Positions 47,619 to 51,354 of a stretch of 51,354 nucleotides of DNA are shown piece after piece. The stretch covers positions 1 through 51,354 of the forward strand of contig CAKUGF010000014.1 of the NCBI GenBank assembly GCA_934654585.1. Direction: 5' to 3'. The position numbers were made by a program, and so were the translations under genes. The notes below the pieces were generated by a model, which did no database searches, was not told where the DNA came from, and worked only from the letters and a program-made list of their open reading frames with translations. Within the stretch, counting starts at the first letter, position 1; each line of letters opens with the position of its first letter. This stretch comes from an uncultured Collinsella sp. (lineage in GTDB: Bacteria > Actinomycetota > Coriobacteriia > Coriobacteriales > Coriobacteriaceae).

Positions 47619-47996
47619 ATGATTCCCGGATCGAACAAGGACCATCCGTCCTTTTTAAAGTCGTTCTCCTATGCCATGGACGGCTTCGTCACCGCCGTTA
47701 AGACCGAGCGCAACATCAAGGTCATGCTGGTGGCGGGCGTGTGTACCGTCATTGCCGGTTGTATTGTTGGGCTCGATATCGTCGAGTGGGGCACCGTTAT
47801 CATCTGCTGTGGCCTGGTGATTCACGGCGAGCTGTGCAATACCGCCATGGAGGCGATCGTCGACCTGGCAACCCAGGAGCTCCACCCGCTGGCCAAGCGC
47901 GCGAAGGATATCGCTGCCGCTTCCGTATACGTTCTTTCCATTACCGCCGCGATCGTGGGCCTGCTGGTCTTTGCCCACGCGCTTGGCTTTATCTAG
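47619..47996 (+). CDS. dgkA: Undecaprenol / diacylglycerol kinase, DgkA family
   Basis: This 125-residue membrane protein belongs to the small trimeric kinases. The signature ELCNTAMEAIVDL and HPLAKRAKDIAAASVYV are clear, with three transmembrane helices (about 34-52, 55-72 and 100-122). Gram-positive members mainly phosphorylate undecaprenol to recycle the lipid carrier, which would complement uppS earlier in the window. AGGAG precedes the ATG. era starts 12 bases after the stop. Confidence 0.92.
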   Translation: MIPGSNKDHPSFLKSFSYAMDGFVTAVKTERNIKVMLVAGVCTVIAGCIVGLDIVEWGTVIICCGLVIHGELCNTAMEAIVDLATQELHPLAKRAKDIAAASVYVLSITAAIVGLLVFAHALGFI

Positions 47997-48008
47997 AAAG
48001 GGATTGCT

Positions 48009-49085
48009 ATGTCTGACACGATGCAGCCTACCGACGAAATGCTGGACGACGAGTCCCTGGACGCGGTGGATGTCGAAGATACCGAGGAGATCGAGGAGAT
48101 CGAGGAGTTCGACCCGTTTGAGGGCATGAGCGACGAGGAACTCGACGCTCTTTGCGACGCGGATGAGGTGTCCATGGGCTTTGGTGACGTGGAGCCCGGC
48201 TTCCGCAGCGGCTTCGTCGCCCTGGTCGGTCGCCCGAACGCCGGCAAGTCCACGCTGCTCAACGCCTGCTACGGCAAGAAGGTCGCCATCACCTCGCCGG
48301 TGGCCCAGACGACGCGTCGCCGCATGCGCGCCGTGGTCAACCGCCCGGGCTATCAGCTGGTCTTCGTCGACACGCCGGGCATCCATAAGCCCAAGGACGG
48401 CCTGGGTTCCGAGCTCAACAAGAGCGCACTGTTCGAGCTCAACGATGTGGACGTTGTCGCGTTTTTGATCGATGCCACCAAGCCTATCGGCAGGGGAGAC
48501 GCCTGGGTCGCCGAGCGTGTTAAAAATGCGCGCTGCAAGAAGGTCCTGGTGCTCACCAAGGCCGATGAAGCCGATCCTGCGCAGGTTATGGAGCAGCTCA
48601 AGGCCGCCCATGAGCTTATGGAATACGATGACGAGATCGTGACCTCGTCGGTCAAGAACTTTAATGTCGATGCGTTTATCGAGACCGTCGCGCACTTTTT
48701 GCCCGAGGGCCCACGCTGGTTCCCCGAGGACATGGGTACCGATGCCTCCGACGAGACGCTCGTGGCCGAGTTCGTGCGCGAGAAGGTTCTGCGCCGCACC
48801 CGCGACGAGATCCCGCACTCCGTGGGCGTGATCTGCGACGCGCTCGAGCAGACCAAGAAGGTGCTGCGCGTGCATGCCACCATCTATGTTGAGCGCGAGG
48901 GCCAGAAGGGCATCATCATCGGCAAGGGCGGCGAGATGATCAAGCATATCGGCATCGATGCCCGTCGCGATCTTGAGCGCATCTTTGGCACCCAGGCCTT
49001 TTTGGAGCTGGATGTGAAGGTCAAGGCCGGCTGGCGCGACGACGAGGCGCAGATTCGCCGCTTCGGGTACAACGCGGAGGATTAG
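48009..49085 (+). CDS. era: GTPase Era with acidic N-terminal extension
   Basis: This 358-residue GTPase checks 16S rRNA 3'-end maturation during 30S assembly. G1 is GRPNAGKS (74-81), switch SPVAQTTRRRM, G3 DTPGIHKPKDGLG, G4 TKAD instead of the usual NKxD, and a KH domain with GIIIGKGGEMIK that binds rRNA. About 65 residues precede the G domain, rich in Glu and Asp; ordinary Era begins only 5-10 residues before G1. AAAGGGA supports the ATG 48009. The extension is likely disordered. Confidence 0.95.
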   Translation: MSDTMQPTDEMLDDESLDAVDVEDTEEIEEIEEFDPFEGMSDEELDALCDADEVSMGFGDVEPGFRSGFVALVGRPNAGKSTLLNACYGKKVAITSPVAQTTRRRMRAVVNRPGYQLVFVDTPGIHKPKDGLGSELNKSALFELNDVDVVAFLIDATKPIGRGDAWVAERVKNARCKKVLVLTKADEADPAQVMEQLKAAHELMEYDDEIVTSSVKNFNVDAFIETVAHFLPEGPRWFPEDMGTDASDETLVAEFVREKVLRRTRDEIPHSVGVICDALEQTKKVLRVHATIYVEREGQKGIIIGKGGEMIKHIGIDARRDLERIFGTQAFLELDVKVKAGWRDDEAQIRRFGYNAED

Positions 49086-49094
49086 TCCACGTCA

Positions 49095-49844
49095 ATGGCA
49101 GGCTCTCGCACATATCGAACAAAGGTTCTCGTCCTCGACAAGACCAAGCTCAAGGAGACCGATCTGATCTTGACGATGCTCGACGAGCGGGGTCGGCAGG
49201 TGCGCGCCGTTGCCAAGGGCGCGCGCAAGCCCGGCGGTCGCTTGGCGGCGCGCTGCGAGCTGTTCTGCACGGTCGATATGCTGCTCGCGCACGGGCGCTC
49301 GCTCGATGTGGTATCGCAGGCCGAGCTGGTGGAGGCGCCGCTCGGTGCGGCCCCCGATTACGAGGCGACTTGTGCGGCGAGCGCGATTGCCGAGGTAGCG
49401 CGCGTGTGCTCGTTTGAGGATGCCGAGGACCCCTTTACCTTTGCTATTACGCAGCGGGCGCTTGCGCTCGTGGGGACGGGCCTCGATACGGCGCATATGG
49501 ACCTGCTGGTCGCAGCCTTTGTCTTTAAGCTGCTGTCGCATATCGGATACCGCCCCGATTTTTCCGCTTGCGTGCTGTGCGGCGACCCCATGCTGTCGCA
49601 TTTTTCGCCTCGGGCGGGCGGCCTGCTGTGCGGGTCGTGCGCGTCGAGCACCCCCGGTGCCGAGCTCGTATCGACCGGCGAGGTCGGATGGTTGCGCGCG
49701 CTTTTGGGCATGACCTTCGATGAGCTTATGGCCGAACATATCGACCCGCATACCGCGGCGTTTTTGCTGGGGCTTTCGCATGTGTGGGCCGCCACGCATA
49801 CCGATCAGCGGCTTCGTGCGATGGAATTCATGTTGGGTCGGTGA
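49095..49844 (+). CDS. recO: DNA repair protein RecO
   Basis: This 249-residue protein has an N-terminal OB fold (TKVLVLDKTKLKETDLIL, VAKGARKPGGRL) and a helical domain with a zinc site Cys159, Cys162, Cys179 and Cys182 (CVLCGD, CGSC). RecO loads RecA onto SSB-coated DNA with RecR and anneals strands in gap repair; it may also serve transformation. The nearest GGAGG is 14 bases before the ATG, inside the end of era. It closes the lepA-to-recO series. Confidence 0.93.
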   Translation: MAGSRTYRTKVLVLDKTKLKETDLILTMLDERGRQVRAVAKGARKPGGRLAARCELFCTVDMLLAHGRSLDVVSQAELVEAPLGAAPDYEATCAASAIAEVARVCSFEDAEDPFTFAITQRALALVGTGLDTAHMDLLVAAFVFKLLSHIGYRPDFSACVLCGDPMLSHFSPRAGGLLCGSCASSTPGAELVSTGEVGWLRALLGMTFDELMAEHIDPHTAAFLLGLSHVWAATHTDQRLRAMEFMLGR

Positions 49845-49868
49845 TGATGCGCAGGCGCTCGCCGCTTG

Positions 49869-49877
49869 TGGTAACAT
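49869..49877 (+). promoter_or_regulatory. Extended -10 promoter of rpsO
   Basis: TGGTAACAT, about 105 bases before rpsO, with no clear -35. Confidence 0.45.
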
Positions 49878-49946
49878 ACCGACCTGTTGGTACCTCGACC
49901 TTGGATGCTCGCTCCACCGGCGGCTTCCCAGTCCGAGGCGAATCGA

Positions 49947-49962
49947 GTCGCCCGCGGGCGAC
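49947..49962 (+). promoter_or_regulatory. Hairpin before the rpsO ribosome-binding site
   Basis: GTCGCCC and GGGCGAC are adjacent arms ending 8 bases before AAAGGTG. S15 represses its own translation in several bacteria; that role here is an inference. Confidence 0.4.
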
Positions 49963-49982
49963 GCAAAACGAAAGGTGAAACA

Positions 49983-50261
49983 ATGACTGTTTCCAAAGAG
50001 CGCAAGGCGGAGCTGACTGCCCAGTTCGGTAACACCCCGGTCGATACCGGTAACCCCAAGGTTCAGGTTGCCATCCTGACCGAGCGCATCAAGGAGCTGA
50101 CCGAGCACATGAAGTCCCACCAGAAGGACTTCCACACCCGTCGTGGCCTGCTCATGCTCGTCGGCCGTCGTCGTCGTCTTCTCTCCTACATCAAGAAGAA
50201 CGACATCGTCGAGTACCGTGAGCTCATCAAGGCTCTGGGCATCCGCGACAACATCCAGTAA
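49983..50261 (+). CDS. rpsO: 30S ribosomal protein S15
   Basis: This 92-residue protein is S15, which binds the central domain of 16S rRNA: FGNTPVDTGNPKVQVAILTERI, LTEHMKSHQKDFHTRRGLL and the RRRRLLSYIKKND core are conserved. The ATG at 49983 has AAAGGTG upstream; an open frame extending 32 codons further covers the leader and lacks family similarity. rpsO precedes pnp, the widespread pairing, with a terminator between them. Confidence 0.98.
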   Translation: MTVSKERKAELTAQFGNTPVDTGNPKVQVAILTERIKELTEHMKSHQKDFHTRRGLLMLVGRRRRLLSYIKKNDIVEYRELIKALGIRDNIQ

Positions 50262-50278
50262 TAGGATTTGTACATGCT

Positions 50279-50310
50279 AAGAGCGTCCTGCGCAGCGGGG
50301 CGCTCTTTTT
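50279..50310 (+). terminator. rpsO terminator
   Basis: AAGAGCGTCC pairs with GGGCGCTCTT (one G-U) and is followed by TTT. Confidence 0.82.
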
Positions 50311-50318
50311 GTGTAAGG

Positions 50319-50400
50319 GCGTGAACAATCACGCTCTACAGCGTGGCGGGGGCAGGGGGCCCACGTCACATGAGAAGCCCGCAGGCAAGGGGCCTGTGGG
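50319..50400 (+). promoter_or_regulatory. Structured pnp leader
   Basis: GCGTGA-ACAA-TCACGC is followed by CGTGG/CCACG, and CCCGCAGGC (50378-50386) pairs with GCCTGTGGG (50392-50400) directly before AAAGGAGA. In E. coli a leader stem is the target of RNase III and PNPase autoregulation, and this could be an analogue. No promoter was resolved. Confidence 0.4.
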
Positions 50401-50413
50401 GTAAAGGAGAACA

Positions 50414-51354
50414 ATGACACTCGTATCCAAGACCTTTGAGCTGTACGGCAAGACCTACACCTTCGAGTCCGGCGAGCTTGCCAAGCAGGCCACCGGCGCT
50501 TGCCTGGTCAAGCAGGGCGACACCACGATGCTCGACACCGTGGTCGTCTCCAAGGAGCGCAAGAACTACGACTTCTTCCCGCTGACCGTCGACTTCAACG
50601 AGAAGATGTACGCCGCCGGCCGCATCCCGGGTGGTTACCTCAAGCGTGAGGGCCGTCCCAGCGAGAAGGCCACGCTCACGGCCCGTATGATCGACCGCCC
50701 GATCCGCCCGAGCTTCCCGGACGGCTTCCGCAACGAGGTGCACATCGTCGCCACCTCGCTCGTCGCCGACCAGGTCAACCCCTTCGACGTCATCAACGTC
50801 ATGGGCGCCTCCCTGGCCATGACGCTCGGCGGCGTGCCCTTCGAGGGCCCGCTTGCCTGCGTGCGCATCGGCCGTAACGTGGAGACCGGCGAGTTTATCG
50901 TCAACCCCACCTATGAGGAGCGCGAGAACTCCGACCTGGACCTGGAGCTGGGCGGCTCTGCCGACTTCATCTCGATGGTCGAGGCCGGCGCCGAGGAGAT
51001 CTCCGAGGACGATATGCTCGCCGCCATGAAGTTTGGCCAGGAGGCTCTCGCTGCCTTCTGCCAGGCTCAGGACGAGTTCGTCGCCGAGTGGGAGCAGGTC
51101 AACGGCGCTATCGTCAAGAAGGAGTACCCGCTCGACCAGCCCGTCGAGGAGGTCCAGGAGCGCATCTTCGCCCACTACGATGAGATGGCCGCTGCCCTGC
51201 GCGACGCCGACAAGCTCTCTCGTATCGGTAAGGTCGAGGCTCTGAAGGAGTCCATCCGTGCCGAGTTCACCGATGAGGAGCAGGCCGCTTGGGAGCGCGA
51301 GATCCCCGTGGCGCTCAAGAAGCTCGAGAAGAAGGCCATGCGCACCATGGTCGT
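50414..51354 (+). CDS. pnp: Polyribonucleotide nucleotidyltransferase, 5' part
   Basis: The first 313 codons of PNPase are present; the gene runs off the window end. PNPase degrades RNA 3'-5' using phosphate and takes part in mRNA turnover. The visible part is the first RNase PH domain (VVVSKERKNYDFFPLTVDF, AAGRIPGGYLKREGRPSE, MIDRPIRPSFPDGF, ASLAMTLGGVPFEGP) and the start of the all-helical linker domain. AAAGGAGA lies before the ATG. The catalytic second PH domain, KH and S1 domains lie outside the window. Confidence 0.96.
   Translation, partial: MTLVSKTFELYGKTYTFESGELAKQATGACLVKQGDTTMLDTVVVSKERKNYDFFPLTVDFNEKMYAAGRIPGGYLKREGRPSEKATLTARMIDRPIRPSFPDGFRNEVHIVATSLVADQVNPFDVINVMGASLAMTLGGVPFEGPLACVRIGRNVETGEFIVNPTYEERENSDLDLELGGSADFISMVEAGAEEISEDDMLAAMKFGQEALAAFCQAQDEFVAEWEQVNGAIVKKEYPLDQPVEEVQERIFAHYDEMAAALRDADKLSRIGKVEALKESIRAEFTDEEQAAWEREIPVALKKLEKKAMRTMV

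Overview
This window is a stretch of chromosome from a GC-rich (roughly 60%) anaerobic actinobacterium. The best fit is a Coriobacteriia gut organism close to Collinsella. The signs are an actinobacterial-type integration host factor, gene order shared with low-GC Gram-positives (xerC-rpsB-tsf-pyrH-frr-uppS-cdsA-dxr-rseP-ispG-proS and phoH-ybeY-dgkA-era-recO), fermentative enzymes (pyruvate phosphate dikinase, bifunctional AdhE), non-mevalonate isoprenoid synthesis, and class 1B dihydroorotate dehydrogenase with PyrK. The genus is an inference, since no rRNA lies in the window.

Layout. 1-4.3 kb: ppdK, rplS and rnhB, each followed by a hairpin terminator. 4.3-9.6 kb: a competence and genome-maintenance run, yraN-comM-dprA-trmFO-xerC, with overlapping or closely spaced genes. 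9.7-20 kb: rpsB-tsf, then pyrH-frr-uppS-cdsA-dxr-rseP-ispG-proS, combining translation factors, UMP kinase, lipid carrier and phospholipid synthesis, and two MEP-pathway enzymes. 20-25.2 kb, mostly minus strand: an APH-like kinase, adhE, an IS200-like/RAYT transposon bounded by 49-bp inverted repeats (its transposase is on the plus strand), and rpmB. 25.4-30.9 kb: pyrR-pyrB-pyrC-pyrK-pyrD-pyrF behind an attenuator-type leader; pyrE and carAB are absent. 31-33.6 kb: mihF-gmk-rpoZ-thiI. 33.8-37.9 kb: comEA-comEC and holA. 38-49.8 kb: rpsT, then lepA-dusB-hemW-dnaJ(membrane)-dnaJ-mtaB-phoH-ybeY-dgkA-era-recO. 49.9 kb to the end: rpsO and the 5' part of pnp.

Most of the window is core housekeeping. 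The strongest signals beyond plain annotation are these. (1) A near-identical 20-bp direct-repeat motif (18/20) lies about 71-76 nt upstream of both competence operons (yraN-comM-dprA and comEA-comEC), a candidate competence-regulon box. (2) xerC appears to start at an AUA codon that overlaps the trmFO stop and has a well-placed Shine-Dalgarno. (3) One DnaJ paralogue has lost its C-terminal substrate domains and ends in membrane segments. (4) The pyr leader has mutually exclusive hairpins and an overlapping small ORF. (5) A RAYT element with long imperfect inverted repeats sits just past the rpmB terminator.

Many promoters here look like extended -10 boxes (TGnTAnnAT) with poor -35 elements. 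GTG and TTG starts are common. No rRNA, tRNA or CRISPR array was seen. Very long antisense open frames opposite ppdK, adhE, proS and dnaJ-mtaB are coding shadows.
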